Source: Pogonophryne albipinna (taxonomy: Eukaryota; Chordata; Actinopteri; Perciformes; Artedidraconidae). Taken from it: DNA of 64,000 bases. The stretch lies in NCBI GenBank assembly GCA_028583405.1, contig JAPTMU010000048.1:432883-496882 (forward strand). The letters are read 5' to 3'. This document shows positions 25,384 through 37,135 of this stretch, piece after piece. Under the pieces are notes generated by a model, which was given only the letters and a program-made list of their open reading frames with translations, searched no databases and had not been told where the DNA came from. Made by a program: the position numbers and the translations under genes. Numbering within the stretch: the stretch's first letter is position 1; each line of letters opens with the position of its first letter.

Positions 25384-25689
25384 CTACAGGTTTTTCGCGA
25401 GGAAGACAAGCCTGTCTACTGCCTCTGGCTTGAGGCATGCTCTTTGGCATGTTAATGTTACCCCCCGTACTGAAAACCCTCTCCGAAGGGGCACTTGTGG
25501 CAGGAATGGAGAGATATTTCTTGGCCAGATTACTCTTGGGAAGTTGGCTTCATGTAGCTTCCACCACTGCAGTGGGTCTGTATCAGGGTCTGTCTCAGAC
25601 GACAACAAATAGGATGACAGCTCAGCTTCAATTTTGTCCTGCTCTGACTGGGAGGTAGACGACACTGTCAGTAGTGATGTGTCGGTCAC
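25384..25689 (-). pseudogene. hAT transposase C-terminal dimerisation-domain fragment
   Basis: One open frame of 101 codons with the hAT C-terminal signature: SYLLSSE, DPLQWWKLHEANFP, then LRRGFSVRGVTLTCQRACLK and a final VDRLVFLAKNL. The catalytic core and N-terminus are absent, so this cannot be an active transposase. Confidence 0.82.
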
Positions 25690-25775
25690 GAACGAGCCGG
25701 CTCAAAGAGCCGGCTCTTTTAAGTGAACGACGGGAGCCGGCTCTCGCCCGCGAACGAGCCGCTTTTTTGTTTTTT
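25669..25775. mobile_element. Terminal fragment of another repeat nested in the hAT
   Basis: CAGTAGTGATGTGTCGGTCA followed by AACGAGCCGGCTC hairpins is a recurrent fish transposon terminus. The boundary with the host element and the opposite end are not resolved. Confidence 0.4.
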
Positions 25776-26730
25776 TTGCGGAGGGATCTAGATCGGCATG
25801 AAGGCACATTATGCAATGTGCAATGTGCACATTATCCAGCTTATTACACATGGCCACATTCTCAACAAAGTAACGACATGACTCCCAATATTAATTGAAA
25901 TGCTTTTATGGATTTAGAAAATGATTTTATTGATTTAAAAATAGTTTTATGTATTGATTTAAATTGACAATCCGCGTTTGATGTCTATGTCTGGACCGCT
26001 GCGTAAAAAGGAGGGTTTCTGCCCCGTTACTTCTCTTCTTACTTCAATAAGAATAAAACACGGAGGACGGAGATCTCTTTTTGTCCCCCTCTTCTGACAG
26101 CCCAGCAGCTGATCTCAGAGCACGCTCCCCTCTCCTGCAGGGGGGCGTGCTCAGCTGCAGCTCACAGAATCAGCCCCCTGCAAAAACAGCGCTGGAAAGA
26201 GCAAATGGAGCGAAATAAATGAGGCATGGCTAAAATGCAGGATCTTTTTGGTATTTTGAAAAAAATAAAATATTTATATCCTTTATACAGTAGCCCCTTT
26301 TTTTTAAAATAGTTTTTATAGGTGTTGCTATCTGTTTTGTGTAGCGTGGTTCTACAAGCAAGTCAATGCATTCATTGGGTGGTATCAGAGAGTTACACGG
26401 TCTGTAAATGCAATGAAAACAATTGGCCACAGCAAATCATTTATATTAAACATGTAATTTTTACTTTACTACAAAGGATGTATTGAATAATTTAAGTGAT
26501 ATATGTGTACACAGAGCTGCAGATCGGGTAGTCACAGGCAATGTGGCTGAGTTTTGTGCGCGTTCTGGAAAGTGAGAGAGTAAGCCTCTACGGAGTCCCT
26601 TAAAGCAAAACAAATCTGCGGAGTCTAGAAATGTTTTTAAATCGCGATTTTTCGGTTCAGCCATTTCACAAACCGTAGGAAAGTAAAAATGCAAATTAAT
26701 CGTTAAAACCGAAAAAATCGCCCAGCCCTA

Positions 26731-28207
26731 GTCGCACACATTATACGGAGGGCAATCACAGTATGAACACTACCATTTGAGCATATATCCTGTGTTGCAC
26801 ACATTATACGGAGGGCAATCACAGTACGAACACTACCATTTGAGCATATATCCTGTGTGTCGCACACATTTTACGGAGGGCAATCACAGTATGAACGCTA
26901 CCATTTGAGCATATATCCTGTGTCGCACATATTATACGGAGGTTAATCACAGTACGAACACTACCATTTGAGCATATATCCTGTGTCGCACACATTATAC
27001 GGAGGGCAATCACAGTACGAACACTACCATTTGAGCATATATCCCGTGTCGCACATATTATACGGAGGGCAATCACAGTACGAACACTACCATTTGAGCA
27101 TATATCCTGTGTAGCACACATTATACGGAGGGCAATCACAGTACGAACACTACCATTTGAGCATATATCCTGTGTCGCACACATTATACGGAGGGCAATC
27201 ACAGTACGAACACTACCATTTGAGCATATATCCTGTGTCGCACACATTATACGGAGGGCAATCACAGTATGAACACTACCATTTGAGCATATATCCTGTG
27301 TCGCACATATTATACGGAGGTTAATCACAGTACGAACACTACCATTTGAGCATATATCCTGTGTCGCACACATTATACGGAGGGCAATCACAGTACGAAC
27401 ACTACCATTTCAGCATCCCGTGTCGCACACATTATACGGAGGGCAATCACAGTACGAACACTACCATTTGAGCATATATCCTGTGTTGCACACATTATAC
27501 GGAGGGCAATCACAGTACGAATACTACCATTTGAGCATATATCCTGTGTCGCACACATTATACGGAGGGCAATCACAGTATGAACACTACCATTTGAGCA
27601 TATATCCTGTGTTGCACACATTTTACGGAGGGCAATCACAGTACGAACACTACCATTTGAGCATATATCCTGTGTCTCACATATTATACGGAGGTTAATC
27701 ACAGTACGAACGCTACCATTTGAGCATATATCCTGTGTCGCACACATTTTACGGAGGGCAATCACAGTATGAACGCTACCATTTGAGCATATATCCTGTG
27801 TCGCACACATTTTACGGAGGGCAATCACAGTAAGAACGCTACCATTTGAGCATATATCCTGTGTCGCACACATTATACGGAGGGCAATCGCAGTACGAAC
27901 GCTACCATTTGAGCATATATCCTGTGTCGCACACATTATACAGAGGACAATCACAGTGCGAACACTACCATTTGAGCATATATCCTGTGTCGCACACATT
28001 ATACGGAGGGCAATCACAGTACGAACACTACCATTTGAGCATATATCCTGTGTCGCACACATTATACGGAGGGCAATCACACTACGAACACTACCATTGA
28101 ACATATATCCTGTGTCGCACACATTATACGGAGGGCAATCACAGTACGAACACTACAATTTGAGCATATATCCTGTGTCGCACACATTTTACGGAGGGCA
28201 ATCACAG
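26731..28207. repeat. 63-bp minisatellite, block 2 (about 23 copies)
   Basis: Same unit as block 1, more diverged (ATTTTACGG, GAACGCTACC, a GTGTGT insertion near 26856, a deletion near 27416). It runs out into single-copy transposase code at 28208. Confidence 0.97.
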
Positions 28208-28290
28208 CGGCTCTCCATGACAGCTGCTTTGTCGATGCTTTGGCTAAGAGTCAGAAAATTGTCGGGCTTCATAATAAAAGAAATACAGTT

Positions 28291-29575
28291 AAAATAAAGT
28301 GAAATAAACCTCAGATTTCTCTTACCAGTTACTTCCTCAAAGATATCTACTGAACACACCTAAGAAGGCACAAAATAACTTTCAGTATAATAAAGTCCAA
28401 GACCACAAGTACCACTGACTACACAGCGGATGCACCTCCTGTCGTAAAAGTGTGTACTTGTGTCTACCTAGAGGAAGATGGAGGAAACGGCTTGGTTTGT
28501 TTCATTTCTTTATGCCCGTTTCCTTTTTCTTCATGCAGACGAGGTGAGGAGGTGAAGGAGAGACCAGAATTGTCTTTAGTCCTAGGTTCATTAGTTTTCG
28601 AATGACATATTTGGTATTTTAATCAGAATGTCTTTTGTGCTGTTGCTGCTGTTAATGTGCACATTCCTTCAGAGGAAAAGGGAGAACAAGATTAAAAAAG
28701 GTAATTTGCATGTACCAGTTAGTGTATCTGTCACTCATGATTTTACACATGCATCTAAACGTAGTCCTTATAATTGCTGTTCAGTACAGCGGCTCGGGTG
28801 TAACGATCTCAGAAACTCTTTGTTTTTCTGCTGTGCCGCTGCAGAGAACTCATTACAATTGCAGCACCTTTATTCTCCTTGTCCACGTGGTCTGAGTCCA
28901 GAAACAACAGTGTGTTCTGAAGTTCAGTTTATTTTCTGCTGCAGGTTTGAAGCCCCTCTGAACACTTTCATACTGCTGATGGACTTCTTAGTGCGACTGT
29001 TCTGTTCTGAGATAACAGTGGCTTTATGAAGACTGATGTCATGGAGTCCTTATTCAGTCAAATGCTCCATAAAGAACTGTTTTAATCAAATGTGTTTCAA
29101 ACTTTCCTTGTTAATGCAACAACATTGTCTTTTTAAAACTGTTTGGATGACGAATACCGGTACTTTTTTTATTCTCTGGTCTGGAACTTCTCCCAATTTG
29201 TCCACCCACAGAAGCAACGCATAACGCAGCCCATATCCTCCTCACTGGAAAACCCTCTTGCTCTTTTTTCCTCACCTACACAAAGCTCTAAGCTGATTAA
29301 AAACAATGACACAGATCAGAGGCAGCGTGCTGAACAGCAGACTGATGACACATCACTGTTCGAGGAGGTGTGGGGGAGTTCGGATAAAAATACACACCTG
29401 TACCGCCAAATATTTGCAGAACAGGGTAAACTCAACATTTGAATCACGTTTTCTCTTTTGTACTCGCAATTGTTCTCTTTTACTTTAGGAAGATTGAGTT
29501 CTTATTTGTTATGTGAGAACATTAAACTCTTTGACTCATTTTGAGAGCACAAAACAGTCAGTGTATTAGTCCTAT
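28291..29575. other. Unassigned intronic sequence
   Basis: No exon, RNA gene or repeat recognised. Confidence 0.4.
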
Positions 29576-29576
29576 G

Positions 29577-29783
29577 CTGTGGCTTTGGAGGTAGAGGGCT
29601 CCTATATTTATCTGAGGATCGATGGTTCAATCCCCAGGCCCTGCAGTCAACACATCAGTGTCCTTTGGAAAGATACTTAACCCCAAATTGCTCCCAATGA
29701 CCAGCCGTGTGCCAGTGCTTATATGTAAAAGCACTTTGAGGGGTCTCAAGACAAGAAAAGCGCTATAAAAAAGCAATTTATTT
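29577..29783 (+). mobile_element. tRNA-derived SINE
   Basis: Head with an A-box-like GTGGCTTTGGAGGTAG and a B box GATGGTTCAATCCCC (about 29620-29635), body TTAACCCCAAATTGCTCCC, and tail GTAAAAGCACTTTGAGG..AAAAGCGCTATAAAA. The tail type is shared with the fragments at 386 and 4940. Confidence 0.7.
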
Positions 29784-30041
29784 TCCATTTGTTGTGACAA
29801 TAAACCTTTGAATCTGTTGAATCATTTATGAAATTGGTGACATGCAAAAATAAATATCATGTATTGCTGAAAGCTACGAAACAAAGGCTGCTCTTCTATT
29901 GACCGTACAGGTGTTCTACTTGTTTGGTGGCAGAAAGGGTGGAGAAACCCAATACTAAGTACTGTGTAACCTGGATTATCAAACAGCTTTGGCTCTATAA
30001 ACAGACAATGCTTAGATTGTATCAAACTGTTAAAATAATAC

Positions 30042-31240
30042 TTAACCTCTTAAGCCCGAGAGGACCCTAATCCTGCGGGTAGTTTTTTCACGAAACTGTG
30101 TCTCAGGGCTTCTTAATATTTAAAAACCTAATAATGTGTCATAACCATTTAACTGGAAGAAACTCGGCTAACTGACAATACGAACCATGTTTACCGAAAC
30201 AAAACACAAGTCTCACAAGAAGCGTCTAAATGAGCCCTGAGCGGAAAAATGCTAACGCACTTAGCACAGAACTCAAGTAATAAGGGTATCTTTACCTTAT
30301 CGTAACTGCACATACAGGATATCAGATTAAAGCTGAGGTTCCACAGATCCTATAGGTATTGGTATCATCACTGAGCGATCAGAACTCGCGACAGGGGAAG
30401 CAAACACAGACATCACAACACGTAGCTTTACGGAGCATTCACGGGAGATCATCTCACCTTAGCTGTTATTCTGATCAAAAGTCGTCTTCAATGGCATTAA
30501 AACGATAAAAACACTGCTGAAGGTTAATCCAAGGGATAATCCAATGTGTCTGTCACTTTGAAATGATTTCTGATTTCTGATAATCCATCATTCCATTTTT
30601 ATGTCAAAAACGGTGATTTCATATTAGCTGCTAATGAAAGCCACCAGAGTGTATCGCAGCTTCCGGTTCCGGGGCATTCTGGCTGCGCATCACTCTCATT
30701 CACCAATGGTAATGTTTAGATGGATTTTAGGAACCTCCCCTTGATTCTATTGGCTCTAACGGTTAAAAAGAGGTGTCAATCATCAAAATCGACCAATGGG
30801 TTATAGATATGGAAAATCCACCCAAATGACCCCTGAAGTGTTTTTTTTCTTTCTAAACCTCTCTAAAAAGGTCAAATGTCACTTGTTTTGCATCAATCGT
30901 GATACAGGGTACTTATTATATGTTGTAGTTTGGATCCCTAAAGCTTTTAGTCTACTAACCCATCATTAAAGGGTGGTTTTCACTATAAGTAAAACATTTT
31001 TTGTTGGACGGACACTATAATTGACATTTTTTTACTATGTTCAATCTGAATTTACTTTTAAAATAAAAAAAATCTATATTGATTCTGACTTGTCTACATC
31101 CAACTCACAGGTTTATCCTTGCTTTGAGAAAAAAGATTATTAATTTAACCCTTTTAGAAGTGAAGTTATGGTCATTTGTTCTGGGGATATCATTTTCGAG
31201 CCTGAGACCTGAAAAACAGGCTCAGGGCTTAACAGGTTAA
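30042..31240. mobile_element. piggyBac-like TTAA element, copy 1 (1199 bp)
   Basis: TTAA + CCTCTTAAGCCCGAG on the left and GGGCTTAACAGG + TTAA on the right are inverted repeats with the TTAA target and CC/GG ends characteristic of piggyBac. Subterminal blocks (AAACTGTGTCTCAGGGCTT; ACAGGCTCAGGGCTT) match copy 2 in reverse orientation. No transposase found. Confidence 0.75.
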
Positions 31241-32310
31241 TGCACTAAATGCATATTTTGTTAGGCTTTCACATCTACTACAGTGCATAACACCATTCAA
31301 ACGTGGTAAATAAACGGCACCCAACACGGTAAAGACTGTGAAACTTATTTAGATAATGTTATGCTAATTAGCCATATATTGATGACCGTTCAAAACATAT
31401 AGGCACCTTAGCCAGTTATGTCATAAGATGGACAATGCTTAATAAGCACGGCAACTTGCATGATCTGCGTTTGTCGGTAAAGGATAGGATCGGTTGTTTC
31501 TGTGAACGGCCACATTTTTGCGTCTCTTTAAATGTTCCAGCCACAAGGACAGCATTGTCATTTGATTTTGTATGATCAAGTGTATGTTTTGCTAAAGGAG
31601 ATATCAAAGGACAAAGTGTCAAAGTGAAATGTGATGGAGTGGAGACCATGACTAACTCACTCAAACTGGCACCGTTTCAATTCAGCAGGGCATCCAGTGT
31701 AGAAACAAATGTCCCTTATAACACCACCAGAATACAATCGTAACCTTGCACAGATAGACGTAATGCTCAGTAGCGACTGACTGACCCAAGACATTACATC
31801 TTTTTTTGGTGTTGGAAAATGTAATTGGACCGAGAGCGTGACCTGCATCCCCCACAATCTCAGAAGTGACATTTCACAGTGAACGGAACCGAAAACATTT
31901 TCTTTCCACAGAAAGTTATTTTGATCGACTTCTCAATTCACTTCCAGAAGCAGTTATATGCAGATATGGGATTTCTTTACTACTTTATGTGAAACTGGGA
32001 TAGGAAACATGACTCACTCATCTGTGTCTTTGAGTCATTCTGTTGAACCCACAGACTTTAAAGCATCTGGTATTTATACTTTATCATAAGAAGAGGACAA
32101 GTTTATTTAGGATAATCCTGCTGGCCTGTGAACAATGTGACAGATTTACCAGTGAATGAAGGCTTAGTCTAAATATAAACAGTTGAAGACATCTCTATTT
32201 ACACACTTCATTCATTCAGGGTTGTAATTGTGGTCCTTCAGGCAGCGGGTGCATGCATTTTCATGTGGTGACAGTGAAACATGCATCAAAATGAAAATAA
32301 ATCATACTTG
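31241..32310. other. Unassigned intronic sequence
   Basis: No exon or named repeat seen. Confidence 0.4.
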
Positions 32311-33911
32311 TAAATTAGCATTGCAGTTGGTCCTTTGGCAAAAGCCAATGGGATATTTGAATATTGCGGAAATTAAGCGCCGTTGCAAACAAACGTTTAT
32401 GATACTTACACATTAGGTTCAGCGGGATCATCTCCACATATTAACACCACTTTATGATTTCAAGAGTAAATGCAATCTCCACAAGTAAAACGCTAACATT
32501 AGGCTATAAAGGAACTACAGCACGGTCACATGACTTCATCGCACCACCGCTAAGCTAAAGGTGGCTAACGTTGGGCTATAAAGGAACTACAGCACGGTCA
32601 CATGACTTCACGTCTCCACCGCTAAGCTAAAGGTGGCTAATGTTGGGCTATAAAGGAACTACAGCACGTCACATGACTTCACGTCCCCACCGCTAAGCTA
32701 AATGTGGCTAATGTTGGGCTATAAAGGAACTACAGCACGGTCACATGACTTCACGTCCCCACCGCTAAGCTAAAGGAGGCTAATGTTGGGCTATAAAGGA
32801 ACTACAGCACGGTCACATGACTTCACGTCCCCACCGCTAAGCTAAAGGTGGCTAATGTTGGGCTATAAAGGAACTACAGCACGGTCACATGACTTCACGT
32901 CACCACCGCTAAGCTAAAGGCGGCTAATGTTGGGCTATAAAGGAACTACAGCACGGTCACATGACTTCACGTCTCCACCGCTAAGCTAAAGGTGGCTAAT
33001 GTTGGGCTATAAAGGAACTACAGCACGGTCACATGACTTCACGTCACCACCGCTAAGCTAAAGGAGGCTAATGTTGGGCTATAAAGGAACTACAGCACGG
33101 TCACATGACTTCACGTCACCACCGCTAAGCTAAAGGTGGCTAATGTTGGGCTATAAAGGAACTACAGCACGGTCACATGACTTCACGTCACCACCGCTAA
33201 GCTAAAGGAGGCTAATGTTGGGCTATAAAGGAACTACAGCACGGTCACATGACTTCACGTCTCCACCGCTAAGCTAAAGGAGGCTAATGTTGGGCTATAA
33301 AGGAACTACAGCACGGTCACATGACTTCACGTCACCACCGCTAAGCTAAAGGTGGCTAATGTTGGGCTATAAAGGAACTACAGCACGGTCACATGACTTC
33401 ACGTCACCACCGCTAAGCTAAAGGAGGCTAATGTTGGGCTATAAAGGAACTACAGCACGGTCACATGACTCCACGTCCCCACCGCTAAGCTAAAGGAGGC
33501 TAATGTTGGGCTATAAAGGAACTACAGCACGGTCACATGACTTCACGACGTCACCACCGCTAAGCTAAAGGTGGCTAATGTTGGGCTATAAAGGAACTAC
33601 AGCACGGTCACATGACTTCACGTCACCACCGCTAAGCTAAAGGAGGCTAATGTTGGGCTATAAAGGAACTACAGCACGGTCACATGACTTCACGTCCCCA
33701 CCGCTAAGCTAAAGGAGGCTAATGTTGGGCGTGATATTTAGTGGTTTAATTTAGACACTTCTGCTTGTATTAACCACAGACCTTATTTATTTATTTATTT
33801 AAAAAACATATTCAGAAAACTATTGACTTCGAGATGAGCGAACCGGGTGTGCTAAAATGCTGACTCATTTCCGGGGTTTTAGGACTAATTCCTGCACCAC
33901 TCTATCACGTT
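32311..33911 (+). mobile_element. Dispersed repeat family X, copy A (with expanded 72-bp array)
   Basis: Left flank blocks AAACAAACGTTTATGATACT and ACATATTAACACCACTTTAT, and right flank blocks GTGCTAAAATGCT and TTCCTGCACCACTCTATCA, recur in the same order at 58318-58838 (copy B) and in part at 59771-59839 plus 62130-62495 (copy C). The class is unknown; no coding sequence or terminal repeats resolved. Confidence 0.7.
32492..33730. repeat. 72-bp minisatellite, about 17 copies
   Basis: Unit GCTAATGTTGGGCTATAAAG followed by CTACAGCACGGTCACATGAC and CCACCGCTAAGCTAAAGG. Variants AGG/TGG/CGG before GCTAATG and CACC/CCCC/TCCA after ACGT alternate. It lies inside dispersed family X. Confidence 0.97.
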
Positions 33912-34967
33912 TGAAAGGTTATATCAGGTCACACTGGGTTAATTCCCCGCTGCCTCAAACACTCAGACAGCCTCCGTCCTCTGGAGCCCGATGACATTTA
34001 TATATATTTATGAGTCTTCATGGAGAAATAGGTATTGACTGGCTGAGCGGCTCGCTGTGTGGCAGCCTGCTTTACACCGGCTGCTTCTGGAGCCTAATGA
34101 CGTCCCTGGAGGCGTCTCCGCCCATTGGTTCTTGTTCAGTAACGTGCACATTCTGAGAAGAGGTTGCAGTTTGTGGAATTCAGTACTCCCTCGGGACTCT
34201 CGCACAGGTGTGCCGTCGTCTTTATGTAAACAGCTGTCACTAAGATTTGTTTGTTTTCTTTGTTGTGATGCTTCCTTTGGGGACCCCTGTAGATGTTCTG
34301 ATACTGAGTAATTGAGCTGTTGAGTTTAAAAAAAGAAAAGCAATTCCACGCTGAATGTCATGTACTCGTTTTTCATCGTTCCACCTACACCTAACTCTGT
34401 TTTGGCAGCAGCCGATTCAAGATCCAGAGGCTGCTTCTCTCTGGAACAACATTGTATTCTCTCAAAGCTAAACTTGTGATTTCAATGGGTGTAATCCACT
34501 CTTTAAGACGGAAAGAAAAGACATAGGTGTTAAGCAAATCCTCTCTGGCAGCAGATCATACTGTATCTTGGCAGCAGACTCTCAGTTTGCTGTAGCGTCA
34601 TCATGCCTTCAGTCCTCCATCAAAGGAGCTTTTCATCATTCAGTCCAACAAGTAGTTCGCTCCGAAGATGAATCTGCCTCTTTCCCAGACTGATAAGATG
34701 CACTGCCAATAACCTGATTCAAGAGAAGTTGCAGGCAAGAAATCCATGAGTTCAAGGCCAAAATAAAACTGTCATTCAACAACATGGCAAGAGTACATTA
34801 CCAAGCTGTTAGCAGCCTTGGCGGGATGAATAATGGAGAGAAAGCTCAGGGGTAAATAGAAGTATAAAGTTGAACCTTAAGGCGTTTTCAGGAAGAAAAG
34901 ACAGCAAGTCTAAGGCTCTGCAAACAAGAAGTTAATGAAAAGACAAGTAGACATGGATTAACCTGTT
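33912..34967. other. Unassigned intronic sequence
   Basis: No exon or named repeat seen. Confidence 0.4.
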
Positions 34968-35574
34968 AAGCCCTGAGCCTGTTTTTCAGGCCTCAGGCTC
35001 GAAAATGACATTCCCTGAACAAATGACTATATCTTCTCTTCTGAAAGGGGTAAATTAATAATCTTTTTTCTCAAAGCAATGATAAACCTGTGAGTTGGAT
35101 GTAGAAAAGTCAGAATCAATATAGATGTTTTTATTTTAAAGTAAATGTATTGAACTTAGTAAAACTAATTAAATGATAGTGTCCGTCCAAAGAAAAAACA
35201 TGACTTATAGTGAAAACCACCCTTGAATGATGGGATGGTAGACTAAAAGCTTTAGGAATCCAAACTATAACATATAATAAGTACCCTGTATTAAGATTAA
35301 GCTTTCATATGATATCTAGTTTGTGCAGATTGCATGAAGTATAAAATATCTCTACCGTGAGTTCTGTGCTAATTGCGTTAGCATTTTTTCGCTTAGTGCT
35401 AATTCAGAGACTTGGTATTACCCTTGTGTTTCGTTTTGCTAAAAATTGTTAATATTGTCTGATAGCTGAGTTTCACATTGACACATTAATAGGTTGTTAA
35501 ATGTTAAAAAGCCCTGAGACACAGTTTTGTGAATATTGTTGTGTCCGGCGGGGGCATCGGGCTTAACAAGTTAA
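34968..35574. mobile_element. piggyBac-like TTAA element, copy 2 (607 bp, inverted)
   Basis: TTAA + CCTGTTAAGCCCTGAG at the left, GGGCTTAACAAG + TTAA at the right. It is the reverse of copy 1 with a shorter middle, i.e. an internally deleted sibling. Confidence 0.75.
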
Positions 35575-36970
35575 CCCGAGGCGATGCTAACCGAGACAGG
35601 AGTCTCTGTGAGCTGATTTTTTTTTTTTAACTTTAGCAGAAAAATTCGATGTTTCATAAAAAACTAAGAGATGAGAAAATTAAGAAATGTAAACAAAATG
35701 GCAGAAAGTACCTATAATCAAAGTCAGAAACACTTTATACATTTGTAAATGTATTACAAATGTGCACGCGCAGCTGTAAATTAAAGAGGTGCACGTTAAA
35801 CAGCTGTTCGATCTTGCCTTTGATTTGGAGGATATTTTTCCATTGGTGGCGCACATGTGGACTGAAGATAAGAATACCTTTGCAAGATACTGAAATACTA
35901 AATCCCATGAGTACTCATTTGCACGTTTCCCCCAAAAACTGACTCTATTTCTGTTCAGATTTTGGAGCTGCTAATGTAAAATTCAACATGCAGACATAAC
36001 CCTTTCTCTTCTCTACTAATTCTCTTGGAGAGTCATTATACCTTTCCGTGCAGTGGAGCCGTGAGGGTGCATCAGCTCAGTGTGATTCTCTTCACCTTTT
36101 TTTATTTGTCTTTTACAGGAAGCTTCTCGTTCATGTCGAGTGTAAAACTGGAGCTCCAGCAGTGCTGCAGCAATTCTTTTAATCGATGTTTCACTTTAAT
36201 GTCACGTTATCAGCAGCGATCGATCAACCCCCAAATGAGCAGGATGTAACTCCAAACAAAACACGTTGTTCTTTACTAAATGTTTCCATCGTATTCGTAG
36301 AAACGGTCCATTATAATCAGTCATTTCAGCCGATGATTTGTGCTGTTAATGAGCCCTGTATGTGTCTATTGTTCCTTTGTATTCTCATGAACAGTTAATT
36401 GAGAGGAGGTAGGGCTCAAAGGCTCTGCATATTGTGAAATTGAAAATGACACCTTTTGTGTGAGCAATCAGTTTTCTTTTCACAGTGAAACCCTTCAGAG
36501 CTCGTGATTGAATGTCTCCCTCTGAGCCGACGCACACTCACCTGTTCGAACCTTTGAGTTACCTCGCTGTGTGTCAGTCATCACACGTTATCCCACCATC
36601 TGCAGCTTCAACCTTCAATCTCACGCTGAGTTCGGCTGTTATCCGTCCATTAGCGCTGCACGACTTAGAATATATTACTAATTGTGATTATTGGTGGGAG
36701 ATCATTTTTGCATCTTTGTTCTCATTATAAATACTTTTGTGGAAAATATTATTTGTGAATTTTGTTTTGAATTTTGTTTTTTGAAAAAAGGCAAACATAT
36801 AAAATAATTGAATGTTCGACAACCTATTAGTAGCATTTAATGTTTTCGGGTATAGTGGAAGCAGTTTTAACTATTTTAATTTTTTCATAGTAATTATTCA
36901 TGTTTTATAACCTCATCATAAATAGTCCTACAATGCAAAGTGTTCATCACATCTAGATGTAGGAGAGCAA
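35575..36970. other. Intronic sequence with possible hAT end
   Basis: At 36651 TTAGCGCTGCACGACTTAGA resembles a decayed TAGGGCTGCACGATT hAT terminus (compare 53822). Otherwise nothing recognised. Confidence 0.35.
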
Positions 36971-36974
36971 ACAC

Positions 36975-37135
36975 CAAGCCTCCATTGGACATCTTTGTTT
37001 ACTAACGGAACATAGTGACATCACTTTGTAACACTCACACTTCTATTGGCTAGCGCTCCAACACATTGCACGTTATAGGCTAAGGGGGCGGGACATCTCC
37101 AAGCGGTTGACCAATCACAACAGAGCCGGAGAGGA
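36975..37135. mobile_element. Dispersed repeat, copy 2, running into the 57-bp array
   Basis: Ordered matches to 19476-19680 (CCTCCATTGGACATC, TTCTATTGGCTAGCGCT, GGTTGACCAATCACAACAGA). Identity stops at AGAGCCGG, where the 57-bp units start. Confidence 0.65.

Larger units (their letters stand above)
24957..26730. mobile_element. hAT element inserted in the 63-bp array (1774 bp)
   Basis: Ends TAGGGCTGGGCGATTTGGCC and the complement of TAGGGCTGGGCGATTTTTTC. GTCGCACA flanks both sides exactly (24949-24956, 26731-26738), which is array sequence. It carries a transposase C-terminal fragment on the minus strand (25384-25689) and, from about 25669, a second repeat type with the hairpin GAGCCGGCTCAAAGAGCCGG. 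The rest is non-coding, so it is non-autonomous. Confidence 0.92.
23315..28290 (+). pseudogene. hAT transposon relic carrying a 63-bp coding minisatellite
   Basis: Starts with a hAT-type terminus TAGGGCTGTTAATGTGATTC (23315), similar to the terminus of the element at 55979. Transposase code is readable before the array (KPEERHFAE at about 23568; VSTVGTDSACNMIAA at about 23624) and after it (RRAITAALHDSCFVDALAKS at about 28193-28252). In between, the segment reading LPFEHISCVAHIIRRAIT is repeated about 43 times. The array is split by another hAT at 24957-26730. Frameshifts lie between the blocks and no right terminus was found, so the element is dead. hAT assignment rests on the D-S-A..N-M and P-F-E-H..C-V-A-H pattern plus the terminus. 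Confidence 0.75.

Noticed and set aside
23678..28207. CRISPR-like direct repeats
   Set aside because: No distinct spacers, unit fully repeated without unique inserts, vertebrate context. It is a minisatellite.
23556..28297. Long open frames on both strands across the 63-bp array (up to 263 codons)
   Set aside because: They stay open because 63 is a multiple of three. The frame that matches transposase is not the longest one. No evidence that any is translated.
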